Of a DNA stretch of 64,000 bases, positions 36,486 through 47,689 are shown piece by piece. Source of the stretch: Leptodontidium sp. MPI-SDFR-AT-0119 (taxonomy: Eukaryota > Ascomycota > Leotiomycetes > Helotiales > Leptodontidiaceae); NCBI GenBank assembly GCA_020726505.1, contig JAHLEZ010000007.1, positions 2,480,001 to 2,544,000 on the forward strand, given 5' to 3'. The notes beneath the pieces are model-generated. The model was not told the DNA's origin. It worked only from the letters and a program-made list of their open reading frames with translations, and did not search any database. Every line of letters begins with the position of its first letter. Position 1 is the stretch's first letter. The translations under genes were made by a program, and so were the position numbers.

Positions 36486-38327
36486 CTAGCTGTAGTAAGC
36501 ACTCTTTTGCCAGTAAGCGCAACGCTGAGCAGCGAGCCCGGTACCAACTGAGTCTGGGAGTTGAGTGCCGAGCCCAGAAGTACCGATGACTTGTGTGCTA
36601 GCGTTGGCGCCATAGGTAGGGAAGAAAGGCACATCAGCACGGTTTGGGTTTCGTGTCGAGGTGAAGGAAGTAAGATAGGCTTGTAGGGTCTTTGCAACGG
36701 TTGCATTTGTGCCGGTTGAAGTGTCGCCTGTGAAGAATGTGTACGAAATGTCCGATGCGTGGAAGCCCGGGGGAATGTTAAAATAGTAGGACCAGCTCTT
36801 GCCTTCGTACGCTAGGCCGACGAAGCGTGTATTGCAGGTGAAGAAGAATTCGGAGATGAATAGTGCCGTGCGATCTATCTGGGATGTGTAAGAGTAGCTG
36901 CCATTGAATATTGGGGGATAGAGGATGGTGGTGATGTAGTCGAGTTGGTTTGCGGAGATAGTTGGCACCATCGTTTTAACAAAGGACCTGAAGGCGTCGT
37001 TGTCTTGTACGAAGGGACTGGCAAATAGTAATCCCTCGTTGGAGTTGTGGCCGGCCATTACATTAATAGACTTATCGAAGAGGCCGGCAGCCAGGAGCTC
37101 TCCTGGAAGCTTAGGCACAAAAACCCCATCAACCGCAGGTCCATACGTGAATAGAGTGTATGGTGAGGTACCAACAACTGCAGCGTTGACCTGGTAAAGC
37201 TGCTCATCAGTGAGATTTCGAAGGGCGTCAACAGTGAGAATTGAGCGAGCGGCGATAAGAGTAGCATATTGAAGCGTCCTTTGATAGGTATCCTCTTGCT
37301 GCTGGTTGTTGGGAATTGGGAAGAAACCAGGACTCTGCAAAATTCCCTGCTGGAAAGGACTCTTGCCGCCAAAACCTCCGAATGCAGTGATCTGATGCAA
37401 GATACTGCTGCCTCCAGCACTCTCCCCCATAAGAGTGACCTGCGTCGGATCTCCTCCAAACTTGGCTATATTCTGCTGTATCCACTGAAGAGCCAGACGT
37501 TGATCATACAGGCCTGCGTTTGGCGTACCGCTGGCCGAGAATGTGGATCCTGCGAGGAATCCGTAGAGGCCGACGCGGTAGTTCAAGGCTACATAGACAA
37601 TGCCTTGGCCGTTATTCTCAAGAGAAGAAGCGATAAGGCCGGCTGGGTTAAAGGAGCCGGCTGGGTTGAGGGGGCCACCATCTTGCTTATCACCAGTAGT
37701 GTACCCTCCTCCATAGATCCAGACAATAACTGGGGCTGTAAAGAGGCCTAAATTAGCCGGGATATGCTGGGGAAGAGTCAAACATACCACCTCTTTGGTT
37801 GCGAGGAGCATCGAAGACAGTTTTGGGGACCTTGACATCAAGAAACAAGCAATCCTCAGAAGTTCCGACGACTGGGGGTGGAATAGAGCTGAGGTTGCCT
37901 GCGGTGAAGGAGGAAGGTACAGGCGGTAATGATTCAACACTGGCGCCTCCTACAAAGGCAAGCGAGGTACTAAACCACACTATCCAAGTCAGTTATGTTG
38001 CAAGGCAGAGTCTGAGTGCCACGTACATGGAATGCCCTGGGGGCAGATTGGGCTTATTCGGGCTCCATTGTTGATGGTTCGGTTGACGGTGGTTACGGGT
38101 ACTGGCTTCAAGAAACGACGCGCTCCAGTTGGAGGCTCGGCAAAACGAATGTTGTCAAAGGCATAGAATTTGCCCGTTGAGTTGTAATAGGTACTCTCGT
38201 GAACAGCGTAGCCAAGGTCGACAATCGGCAATGGCTGGGCCTGGACGGATGATAGTGCAGCTGCAGCTGCAACAGCGGCAAGGCCGTTGAGGACCGCCCG
38301 CGAGAAGACGGAGTTCAAGTGAATCAT
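36486..38327 (-). CDS. Secreted type-B carboxylesterase / cholinesterase-like
   Basis: Three exons on the minus strand (38327-38027, 37979-37788, 37735-36486) join in frame to 580 aa. A hydrophobic N-terminus (AAVAAAAALSSVQA, about residues 17-31) is a good signal peptide. Type-B carboxylesterase landmarks are present: SEDCLFLDV, the oxyanion segment VIVWIYGGGY, the nucleophile elbow GESAGGSSI (Ser about 268), the acid in HNSNEGLLF (about 397) and the likely catalytic His in PPGFHASD (about 490). It hydrolyses carboxylic esters or lactones outside the cell or in the secretory route. It lies beside a BVMO, whose products are esters or lactones, so a joint pathway is plausible. Several potential N-glycosylation sites (for example NGS, NAT, NAS). 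Confidence 0.9.
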
Positions 38328-38874
38328 AGCTCCGTTGACAACAAGCTTAAGAAACTTGAGAGTTCGATACCGCGGAAAGAGTGATATGAGATCGATGGAG
38401 AAAGAAAGCGCATAGTCGAGCAGCGGGACGGCATTTATATGAAAGTGCTCGCATAAGACTGATCCTGGCTGTCGCCTCTCCTATACTTTTACACACCATG
38501 GAAAGAGTCAACGGAACAAGCATGTGAGGGACATGCGCTGAGCTTCCCCGCATTGCTTAGAAGTTATCGAGATAGAGTTTATACAATGGCGTGCTATAGC
38601 GTGCCATGGCTTTTTCGGGAGGCAGGACCGGTACCTGCATTTGTGGTTCCTTTTCCTTTGGGTGGGCGATGGGGAGGGGAGTGTGAGTGAAGTGCCGGCC
38701 TTGGCAACCGGTCCATGCTGTGTGAAACCGTGCGGAGCCATGTGGGGCACCCTGTCCGTCGCTCTCAAACAGTTGAACACTTCCTCTTTAATTTCCTCTT
38801 TAATTGCTCATTGTAGGACACGTACTGAGAATGCTTACTAGAGCAAAAGGAGACCACGGCAGGCTTCTGATAGT
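38328..38874. other. Esterase promoter region
   Basis: No gene seen. Should contain the promoter of the minus-strand esterase. Confidence 0.3.
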
Positions 38875-39105
38875 TCTCTGCGTTCCAATATACTCCAGGA
38901 TGCCCCTAAGCTGTCCTGCAGTTGGTGGATCCTCGGTGATGTTGAGCTCGAACTCCTCTCGGTGTGCAAGAGTCTGATGCGAGTAATTGTTGGCTTGATC
39001 CTCGGTAGCATATTCGCTGGCAATCGCAGAAGCTTGCTTGAGGAGAGTATACACCCGCAAGGATGCCGGCGAGCTCGCCTTGTGAAAGAGTGTGATTACG
39101 TTATG
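38875..39105 (-). pseudogene. Fmp46-like (DUF1687) thioredoxin-fold fragment
   Basis: The minus strand encodes VITLFHKASSPASLRVYTLL, KQASAIASEYATEDQANNYS and FELNITEDPPTAGQLRGILE, which resemble the first half of the fungal mitochondrial redox protein Fmp46 (DUF1687). No start is seen before VITLFH, and after YIG the frame leaves the family. It appears to be an isolated exon-sized fragment, probably a decayed partial duplicate. Confidence 0.5.
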
Positions 39106-39719
39106 GAGTTTATATACTATTCGCCCGTGGCCGCAGTTTAGCGATGCTTTAATATCGTGTAATTACGAAGAGAACTTGATACTTACGAAGCGGAACATCT
39201 ATAATCCTAGAGGCCGAGATACTTAAGTAAATTGCCGAGGCTAATGAGAGAGCAATTCCACAGGTCGATCGTCTCTAACACGATTGTGAGATTAGTGTCA
39301 CGATCTGAAGGATCACGTGTGTCTTGACCCTGGATTTAGCTGTGGCCTAAGTTAATCAATCAATTAGCCCGGCCCAGAACAGCTACAAGCACCAGAGGCT
39401 TGGCAAATGATTACAGAGGCAACGTACCGTTGGAAGGTGTTATTGGATGTGCGGGGCGATCTCGCACTAACCAAAACCAGTTGGTCGCTTTCACGACAGG
39501 TACTAATCCACGTTGCGACATTGCACAAATTTGCATACCACAGCAACCACAAGGCTGGCGATGACTTCTCACTAGTCCCAAAGGACTTATAGGCTCGGAT
39601 AAATATGGTTATAAATTGTAAAATCCAACCCCCCAAGTAGTAACGCCAAACAACAACAGATGTGAAGTAAAGTCATGATTTTCCAACGTCAACCCGTGGA
39701 ATCCAAAAAGTATATTTAA
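39106..39719. other. Intergenic region
   Basis: No gene recognised; the right part is the 3' region of the BVMO gene. Confidence 0.3.
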
Positions 39720-41207
39720 TCAATTGACCTTCTTCAAGATCTTCGAGAACTTAAGACCATTCGTCAGGTTTCCATAGCCCGCAACCCAGTAATCCGTCAG
39801 ATAGTTACTCCTTGGTTTCCAAGGTGCAACGTCTCCAGACTTGGGCATCTCCCCTTTTGCCTTCTCAATGTACGTCGAGCTCAGATTCACCATTGGGCTT
39901 GGGTTTAGCTTGAGCCTCGGATCAAGGGTCGCAACTACAACACCCTCTCTCCCTTGATCCATCTTCTTTAGCAATCTGCAGACAAGTCTCGCTGTGGCAT
40001 CAGCACCTAGAGTCCAAGATGCGTTTGTATATCCGACGACGATCGCCGCGTTTGGTACGTCTTGAAGCATGACTCCTTTCCAGACGTACTTTGTTGAGAC
40101 GTCAATAGGTTTGCTGTCCACGGTGATCTTTGATCCTCCAGCGAGTTGCATCTTCAACCCAGTAGCAGTAATGATGACATCAGCATCAATACTCTTGCCT
40201 GAGTCGGTCTGGATACCATTGGCCGTCACTGTCTTGATTGTATCTGTGACCATATCCGCGTTTCCTCTGTGTAGTGCCTTGAAAAAATCTCCGTCCGGAC
40301 ACACACATAGACGCTGCTCCCAAGGATTGTATGAAGGTTTGAAGTTCGGGTCGAGAGGGACGTTGCAGTTGCCAAGTTGCTTTTTGGTATTGTCTTGGAT
40401 GACTTTACGAGCGGCGTTTGGAAAGGCTCGGCAGAACTTGAAGAAGATGAATGGGAGAATGAGAAACTTCCAGCGGACGATGGTGTGTCCGAACCAAGTT
40501 GGGAGCCATTTACGGATAAAATTGGCTGTTGGGTCAACAGCTGGGATAGCCATTATATAACTGGGACTGCGTTGAAGTACTGTGACATGAGCTGCCTTCT
40601 CTGCCAGATTCGGCAGCAGTGTGATGGCCGTAGCACCGCTTCCAATGATAATCATCTTTTTTCCCGTGTAGTCGTAATCTTTAGGCCAGAACTGGGGGTG
40701 AATAGTCTCGCCTTGGAAATTGTCGATGCCGGGAATGCTAGCTTTCAAGGGTGTGTTGTAGTCGTAGTATCCGGTACTGAAAATAACGAATCTTGCACTC
40801 AGGTGGGTCTTCTCTCCATCGGCATTCACTGATAGGGTCCACCTCTGGGTGCTGGTTGACCAGTCGGCCGACAGCAGCTTGTTGTGGAAGCGAATCTTCC
40901 TGTCGATGCCATTGACTTCAGCAGACTCGCGGATGTATTTGCGGATAGAGGGGCCGTCAGCGATAGAGTTGGCTTTGGACCATGGTCTCCATGGGAAACC
41001 GAAGGTATGTAAATCCGAGTCAGATCGAATGCCTGGATAGCGAAAAAGGTCCCATGTGCCTCCAATTGCGCCCCGAGCTTCCAGGATGGTGTATTGGTAT
41101 CCTGGAAGCTCGGTCTGTACACGGTATCCCGCGTTGATACCAGAGATCCCAGCCCCGATGATGATCACGTCCAGGTCGACTCTGGTGTCTCTTTCAATTG
41201 AACCCAT
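39720..41207 (-). CDS. Baeyer-Villiger / flavin-containing monooxygenase
   Basis: A single exon on the minus strand encodes 495 aa. The FAD Rossmann motif IIGAGISG is at about 16-23 and GGTWDLFRYPGIRSD at 49-63; the BVMO fingerprint FxGxxxHxxxWP is complete (FQGETIHPQFWP, 164-175); the NADPH Rossmann motif IIIGSGATA is at 186-194. The enzyme uses NADPH and O2 to insert oxygen beside a ketone, giving an ester or lactone, or to oxidise S/N centres. The chain is short for type I BVMOs (about 500-650) but no core motif is missing. The start is the first ATG before the Rossmann fold. It is divergent from the C2H2/Zn2Cys6 factor (start 42279), which might regulate it. Confidence 0.92.
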   Translation of the reverse strand: MGSIERDTRVDLDVIIIGAGISGINAGYRVQTELPGYQYTILEARGAIGGTWDLFRYPGIRSDSDLHTFGFPWRPWSKANSIADGPSIRKYIRESAEVNGIDRKIRFHNKLLSADWSTSTQRWTLSVNADGEKTHLSARFVIFSTGYYDYNTPLKASIPGIDNFQGETIHPQFWPKDYDYTGKKMIIIGSGATAITLLPNLAEKAAHVTVLQRSPSYIMAIPAVDPTANFIRKWLPTWFGHTIVRWKFLILPFIFFKFCRAFPNAARKVIQDNTKKQLGNCNVPLDPNFKPSYNPWEQRLCVCPDGDFFKALHRGNADMVTDTIKTVTANGIQTDSGKSIDADVIITATGLKMQLAGGSKITVDSKPIDVSTKYVWKGVMLQDVPNAAIVVGYTNASWTLGADATARLVCRLLKKMDQGREGVVVATLDPRLKLNPSPMVNLSSTYIEKAKGEMPKSGDVAPWKPRSNYLTDYWVAGYGNLTNGLKFSKILKKVN

Positions 41208-42278
41208 GGTTGATGTTTCTCAGATGAATCACAGATATAGAGAAATGGCGATGGTGGCGGGGTGGCAGGGAACCGTGTTGAGGGATTAGTATGATGTAGC
41301 TGCTGAGGATCTGCTAGTAAGATATCAGGAGAGATATCAGGAGATATGTCAAGAAAAAGAAGCTGTAGAAAAGTGACAGATGAGAGTAAGTGAATGTTTT
41401 CGACAGGCAAGGCCTTCCAGTTAGCTTTGTTGCGAGCCTTGAAACATTTTGCGCCGAGGTGCAATCATCCTCGCCTCAGCAGCACCCCATACTCGGGGAA
41501 ACCCCACCGCTACCCCCCCGACCGTGGGGTGGGTGCCAACGAGCGCACTTGGGTGGGATTGGGGGAAAATAGGGCGGCAAAGAATGGAAATCATGGACAT
41601 GGTCATGGGACATGGAATGCAAGTGCTGTGAGCGGCTGCAGCGAGAGGGAAATATCACCATGATGTTCTCATAACGTTGTTGTTTATACCAAGTTAACCG
41701 AAACGACGGTTATTGCAGTAGGCGAGGCGAGGCGAGGCGAGGGACTAAGTCCTTTCTCAAACGATCACTCCCTCTCGCTCGGCCTGATTCATGTCCCGTT
41801 CCGTGGATTTGTGGAACTGTGGAGGCAAATACGGGACAACTAGAAGTGCGGGGAAGCGGGGGCTCGGCGGAGATGATGTGATGGGCACAAGCGAGGGAGC
41901 GACAGTATGGAGAGACGACGACGGACGACGACTCGAGGGACCGAGGAAGCCAACGTCAATGGAACAGAACAGAACATAACACAACAAAACAGAACATAAC
42001 ACAACAAAACAGAACATAACGCAACATAACAGAACAACATCTCGTCTTATCTTGTTCTTATATCTTCTCATCTCATCTCTTTCATCGGCATCACCCACAT
42101 GTCACTCTACGTTTAATCATACGGTACGGTACCGGAATTTGAGAGCACGGCGAGGCGAGAGATTACAGTTTAGTGCAGTGTAGTACACTGTTAGTTTAGA
42201 CACAGCACACGAGAGAAAGAGAGAGAGGGGGGCTAGATAGACTCACCCGGCATATACCACACCACACCACACCACACC
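41208..42278. promoter_or_regulatory. Divergent promoter between BVMO and transcription factor
   Basis: 1.07 kb between two divergent starts. It contains a 5-bp AGGCG repeat (about 41719-41741), a 20-bp tandem repeat (41969-42036) and an ACCAC pentanucleotide run directly before the ATG at 42279. Shared regulation of both genes is possible but inferred from layout only. Confidence 0.45.
41969..42036. repeat. 20-bp tandem repeat in leader
   Basis: About 3.4 copies of an AC-rich 20-bp unit (ACAGAACATAACACAACAAA) with a few changes in the last copy. Confidence 0.8.
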
Positions 42279-44707
42279 ATGCCCGCCGCTGCCTCTCCAT
42301 CAGGGTCCGCATCGGGGCCTCCTCGCTCTGAATGCAACTTGTGCGGAAAGACCTTTGCACGCCCGGCCCATCTGGAACGCCATATGGAAACCCACCGTGG
42401 CTCGCCGCGGTCGTGGTCATGTTCTTACTGTAGCAGCAGCTACACCCGGAGGTACGTCCTCTCTATTTTCATCACATCTCCACTCTGCTTCCGTCCTTCT
42501 GCTTCCTCTCTCTACTTCCTTCCTCTACTCACTCCCCTCCTTATATCTATCTTCCTCCTCTTGTCTTGTCTTCCTTTCTTGAGGTTGACTTGGCCTTGAC
42601 TTGACGTTCGACTTGAACGCAGATAGATATATACTAATGCTGTGGCAACTCGTAGAGATGCTTTGAACAGACACCTTACTCGCTGCGCCAACGGTGCCGT
42701 CGACGCCCGTGTCCTTTCGCAGCGCGTCAATCAGGCTTGCCAGTCATGTAGTGAGCGCAAGCTTCGTTGCTCCCGTGGCCAGCCATGCAAACGCTGCGAG
42801 GATCAGTCACTGCCCTGCCATTATCGTCTCCATGGCAGCGCAGGTCGAAGACCCACGCCGCCTCCATCGCCCCCGGAGATTTCGATGTCGATATCGAACG
42901 ACAATAATGACCACCTGGAGACATCCAGCAGCTCAAGCCACGTAGGTGATGCCGCTACATTCCCAGGAGTTGGTCCAGCAGGCTCCCACCAGCAGCGCGC
43001 CCCTGCAGATATAAACCCATGGCTGTCGTGGGAATGGGCTGACTTGTCTTGGAATTTCCTGGACTCTAACCCATGCATGCCATCAGATATTAGCCATGAG
43101 CAAATCACAGACGTTGACCTTTCCTCCATCGTACATGTTCCCCTAGGTGGTAGTCCAGGTACGACGAGTACAGCAAGGGCTACTGCTGCCGCCATCATCG
43201 ATGCCAAGGTCGACCCGGCCGAACATCATCGCCAGATCATCATCACTTACCTCCAAAGGTTCCCAGCTGGACAAGGGGAGAATGTTCACTGGCTTTTCCA
43301 GACACGATTTCCTTTCCTTCTGAAGACTTACTTTACACACCATCATCGCCATACCCCCATTATTCATTTGCCTACCTTTGATATCGTGGCATGTCCCCCG
43401 CCGCTTACCTTCGCTATTTCTCTGATCGCTGCTTCCTACATCCCCCAATTGGGTTTACGCGCCCAGAACATTATTGGACTTGCCAAGTGTGCGTATCAAT
43501 TTGCCCTGGAAGCCGACGAGGTGAGCTAATACAAAAATGAATTGAAAATTTTCAGCCATTGTTAACGTGTCGCAGGGTCTCTGCAGTGGTAGTACGGCCT
43601 CGCTCGAAACGCTCCAAGCCATCGTCCTTCTAGGCATCCTGGACCGACTAATCGTAAAACGAAAGCCCGGAACCCAGTACGGTATCGACTTGAGTGAGAT
43701 TGCTCGACTTGGTCGTGCTGCTGGCATCTTTGAGGTTCCCAACCCGCATCCGGGTATGTCATGGCGCGACTGGGCCGCCATGGAATCTCGTCGTAGGTAA
43801 GCTAGGCCTTCAGTGTTATACATCTGTGCTGTGTGAGGATATCTAATTCTCAATCTCGCTATAGACTCGGCCTCGTTGTCTTTGCCTTCGACGCATTCAT
43901 TTCCGTCCTACACGACGAGACGCCCAACATAAGAACAGACGAGCTCAATCTGCGCTTCCCCAGTCCAGAATATATGTTCATGGCCGCATCAGAAGCTAAA
44001 TGGAAGAATGTAGAGCAGCTGCACAACCAAGAAATGACGGCGCCTTGGTCGGTTGCTCTAACACTATCGAATCTTTTTTGCAACTTTGAAGGTTCGATAC
44101 CTCTACCTAACACTTTGATGGGAAGGTTCATTTTATTACACGGTAATTAACATAATGTGACCAACCAAACTTCAAACACGCTGTCTAATGTGTTCCAGGT
44201 ATCCTACAGCACGCATGGAGAACGAAACGGGTCCTGCTGGAGAACGCTGATGCCATGACCATCCCTGAGGTAGAACCATACTTGAGAACGAAAGAAATCG
44301 CCGTCTACAGCTCTCTTCGCAAATGGCGCGATGGCTGGCCCCAAACTCTTCTCGACTTCGAGCCCCTTCCCGGGAGCCCAGCTCTGTATCAAGACCAAGA
44401 CCGCGCAGAAGTGTGCTGGTACCTCGCAGGTGTCATTATGATACCACACGTTGTGCTCGCATCACCGAAGCTGTCGATGTCAGGTTCTGGATCGGCAACC
44501 CCGGCGAGAGGCGTGCTGTCCGTTCAGCAGATCTTGGAGCGTCTGAAAACACTTTCTGATCAGAATAGACTGCTCTTGTTTGGGTTTGACTTTGAGGCTA
44601 CGTATAAACTCGTCATGGAGGAGAATACGTCTGGTACTGGTAACGGCGCTCTGGGACCTTTGGTCTATGGAGAATCGGATATTCCCATGGCTGGATTTGC
44701 TGATTGA
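42279..44707 (+). CDS. C2H2 + Zn2Cys6 dual zinc-finger transcription factor
   Basis: Five exons (42279-42451, 42656-43520, 43576-43796, 43865-44142, 44199-44707) join in frame to 681 aa. The N-terminus has a classical C2H2 finger (CNLCGKTFARPAHLERHMETH span, 19-39), a second C2HC finger (48-68) interrupted by the first intron, then a fungal Zn2Cys6 cluster at 86-112 with spacing CX2CX6CX5CX2CX6C. The rest has the helical character of the fungal-specific transcription factor domain. Proteins with this double DNA-binding head are nuclear regulators, some of them within metabolic gene clusters. Its position beside a divergent BVMO and near an esterase and an FAD enzyme suggests a local regulator; the target is not shown by the sequence. 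Confidence 0.9.
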
Positions 44708-45461
44708 GAACTATGTTACGTTTCTGTTCATTCGCTTGTTGCATGACTAGTGGGTGCTTATCATATGTCATCTGTACAAGTTGCAGAAAAGTAATCAAGT
44801 ACGTCAACTCACATCTTAGAATCGAAGGCCTTGATGTATTCCTTCTGTCACCTTTTTACTATTGCCGACTCAATACACACAGCGCATCTCTTGCAAAAAA
44901 TTCCTTGCAGGCATAGTAATAGGGCTCGGATCTGTACATAAAAGTACACAGGCGCACGGTTTTACATCCTGCCATGTACACGTGTATAGGTAAAATTCCC
45001 TTGATTACACGTGTAAAGTACATGTATTTACAATTCTTTTACTAAAACCCTTGTACAAGACTTATCCTTACTTTATGCTAGACTTATACTTATAAGCCCC
45101 AGTTTAATATTTTTCCGGTGGCGGTGTAAATTCATGCATTTTACGTGAATATATCCTCGAATTATGTCATGTGTAATGTTTTTACTTTTCAGGTTTAGAT
45201 AAATAGGTATAAATATCCCCTCCTACATGTAAAGCACATAGCTTTACATATCCGAACCCTACATGGTTAACACATATTGTGGCTCACAAATAGGAGGAAG
45301 CACTGGACATGCACAATTTAAAGTCGCCTCATTCTTTGATCGCATAACAGCATATAATGGCCGCCGCTCTGTTCCTGGACCTCTCATGGGTGACATGCAA
45401 AGCTGTTCTAAGGAACCCCCCGTCGCCCCTATCAGGGGCATCGCGAATAAACAAGGAAGTA
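44708..45461. other. AT-rich intergenic region up to the Fot1 element
   Basis: No gene seen. 44940-45260 has repeated TACATGTA / ACACGTGTA-like palindromes (for example TACACGTGTA at about 44978), perhaps an older degraded repeat. Confidence 0.35.
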
Positions 45462-45520
45462 AGTCCCCCCCCCCCCCCCCCCCTTTCCGGCTACCCCTGG
45501 TTTCCGGCCACCTCGCTTAA
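45462..45520 (+). repeat. Left terminal inverted repeat of the Fot1-like element
   Basis: Begins AGTCC followed by a long C-run, then TTTCCGGC and the CCTGGTTTCCGGCC block; complementary to 47235-47292. Confidence 0.85.
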
Positions 45521-47234
45521 CTCACCGCCATTTACACCCTCCCACTTTGATAATTAATAACTTCTTTATTCTTTAATCAATTCTTCTGAAATTCAGAATT
45601 TGCATTCTTGTTATAATAAAGCCTTAATACACTGAGTACGACATCAGCTGTGCACTTAGAGAGGTAGAGAATAGAAAGTCCTTACGGAAGGCTGCCCTAG
45701 AGTGGGGAGTTCCTAGGTCTACCTTGCAAGGCCGACAATCCACTTCCGAATCGCACCAGGAAGGCGCTAGTTATCTTTAAAGGCTTCTTATAGTAATTGA
45801 AGATCGATTAGCTGAATGGGTTCTTAATTAGGAGGCCCTTGGTCGTGGCCTTACTTATACGCAGATCAAGGTTTTTGGAGAACGACTCCTGGCTCTTTAA
45901 GGGGACTATTTATCACTCGGAAAGAAGTGGATATACCGGTTTTTGGCACGCCACCCTATTCTTAAGACTAAAAGGCAACTTAACGTCGATTTAGTGCGTG
46001 TGAATTGCGCTACAACTGAGGTTATTTAACTATGGTTTTAAAAACTAGAGGTCCTAGTAATCAAGGCAATTCCAGCTGCGCAACGATGGAATATAGACGA
46101 AGCTGGCATCATAGAAGGTTATGGAGCCAATGGATATATTGTAGGGCATGCTGAACGAGCAAGAGTTCAAGGGAAACAGCCTAGTTCACGTGCCTAGACC
46201 TCGTTGATCGAGTGTGTGTCAGCTATGGGAGCGTCAACTAAATCTCTTGTAATTTACAAGGGCAAAACCGTTTAATAACAATGGTTTCTAGCTTAATTAG
46301 ACCTATTTAAGTCTTAGCACTTTACTATAATAGAGAATGGGTGGACAACTGATGTTACTGCTTTTGAATGGCTTGAGAAGATATTTATTCCGCAAACTAA
46401 ACCACGTGATTATTTAGCTCGATTACTTATTCTGGATGGCTATAGTAGTCATGAGACTACTGAATTCTTATGGAGGTGCTGTGAGCACAATATATACCTT
46501 CTATTTTTACCTGTATATACGTCACACGTCTTATAACCTTTGGATTTGTCGATTTTCTCTCCACTAAAGGCTGCCTACCGAAAAGAGCTATATAAATTGA
46601 GTTCTTTAATCGATTCAACACTAATTAGAAAGCGCAACTTTCTCCTATGCTATTAGAAGGCACGTAAAGCTAGTATTACACCTAGTAATATTAAGGCTAG
46701 TTGGAAAGCTAGTGGGTTATAGCCAGTCTCTGCTGCTAAGCCTTTAATGAGTCGATTATTACTAGAGAATAGTAATAAACTAATTAAACCGACTTCTTAA
46801 GAGATACTTACTTTACTTTTGGAGCCTCCAAAAACACCTTTACCCTTCTCTACTCTAAAAGGCCGAAAAGATCTTTACTTAGGATTACGCACTTTGGCGA
46901 ATTCGTTACATGACCACCTAACTCAACGTGTACTCTTTAAGAAGATTACTAAGGGGTTTGACTAGAAGGATTTTGATTTAGGGCAGGCTAATATGCGGAT
47001 TCAAGAGCTAGAGGCTAAATTGGAGCAGTTAAAGCTAAGGAAACGTAGGAAGGTTTAGACAAGTCCAAATTCTAAGTTTGTTACAACACGTGCTATTTGG
47101 GAGGCTCAAATTGCAGCTGGAGATCGTGAAATTGGAGCTAGAGAATCAGAATTAGAAGGAGATTCAGATTCTACGGAGTCAGTTATAGAAGTTGATGTAG
47201 CGTAGAGTTATTAGGTAAAGAATGAAAGGTACTG

Positions 47235-47292
47235 AAATTAAGCGAGGTGGCCGGAAACCAGGGGTGGCCGGAAAGGGGGGGGGGGGGGGACT
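47235..47292 (-). repeat. Right terminal inverted repeat of the Fot1-like element
   Basis: Mirror of the left end; its G-run is shorter than the left C-run, as slippage would give. Confidence 0.85.
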
Positions 47293-47689
47293 TAGCGAGT
47301 CGTCGCTTAATACGTGGAAAAAATAGGCGTGCGTGTCTAAAGTCAATCAGCAACCCCGGAGGTGTCCTGAAGGTCGTGGCAGCAGCGCCTCAATTTAGAC
47401 TGATTACGACTGCAAGACTATTGTCCAAGACACGATTCCTTCAAATCAGAAGAAATATTTGGAGTTGAATAATTGATAATTCATTGCGGTCTGATCCTAT
47501 GCTCACCGACTAAAAGCTAGGAAAGCAGACACAATCAAGTAAAACAGAAAAGTTGAAAATCACGAGACAAGTTTATGAATAGAAACTATGGAATGGTTCT
47601 CCTGGCTCCTTAGATTCGACAGCCCTACAAAAGTATCTGTATCATGCATATTGAACAGGTGAGTATACCCTTAACAACCACCCGATTTT
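47293..47689. other. Spacer between transposon and FAD enzyme
   Basis: No gene recognised. Confidence 0.3.

Larger units (their letters stand above)
45462..47292 (+). mobile_element. Fot1/pogo-type Tc1-mariner transposon, full length but RIP-inactivated
   Basis: 1831 bp flanked by TA on both sides (45460-45461 and 47293-47294). The ends are inverted repeats of about 55 bp: AGTCC plus a C-run, TTTCCGGC(C/T)ACCCCTGG, then TTTCCGGCCACCTCGCTTA, mirrored on the right. The plus strand encodes, with stops, a helix-turn-helix start (VENRKSLRKAALEWGVPRST), a CENP-B-like HTH region and a DDE transposase (RWNIDEAGIIEGYGANGYI, LILDGYSSHETTEFLWRCC, then PLDLSIFSPLKAAYRKEL). About fifteen stops interrupt it, nearly all TAA/TAG where Gln or Trp codons would fit. 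Size and ends match Fot1/Pot2-like elements. Confidence 0.88.

Noticed and set aside
41394..41663. Several overlapping 60-90 codon frames
   Set aside because: Open only because of GC-rich, low-complexity promoter sequence; no domain and on both strands at once.
47247..47468. 73-codon plus-strand frame beginning in the Fot1 end
   Set aside because: Starts in the terminal inverted repeat and its G-run; not a gene.
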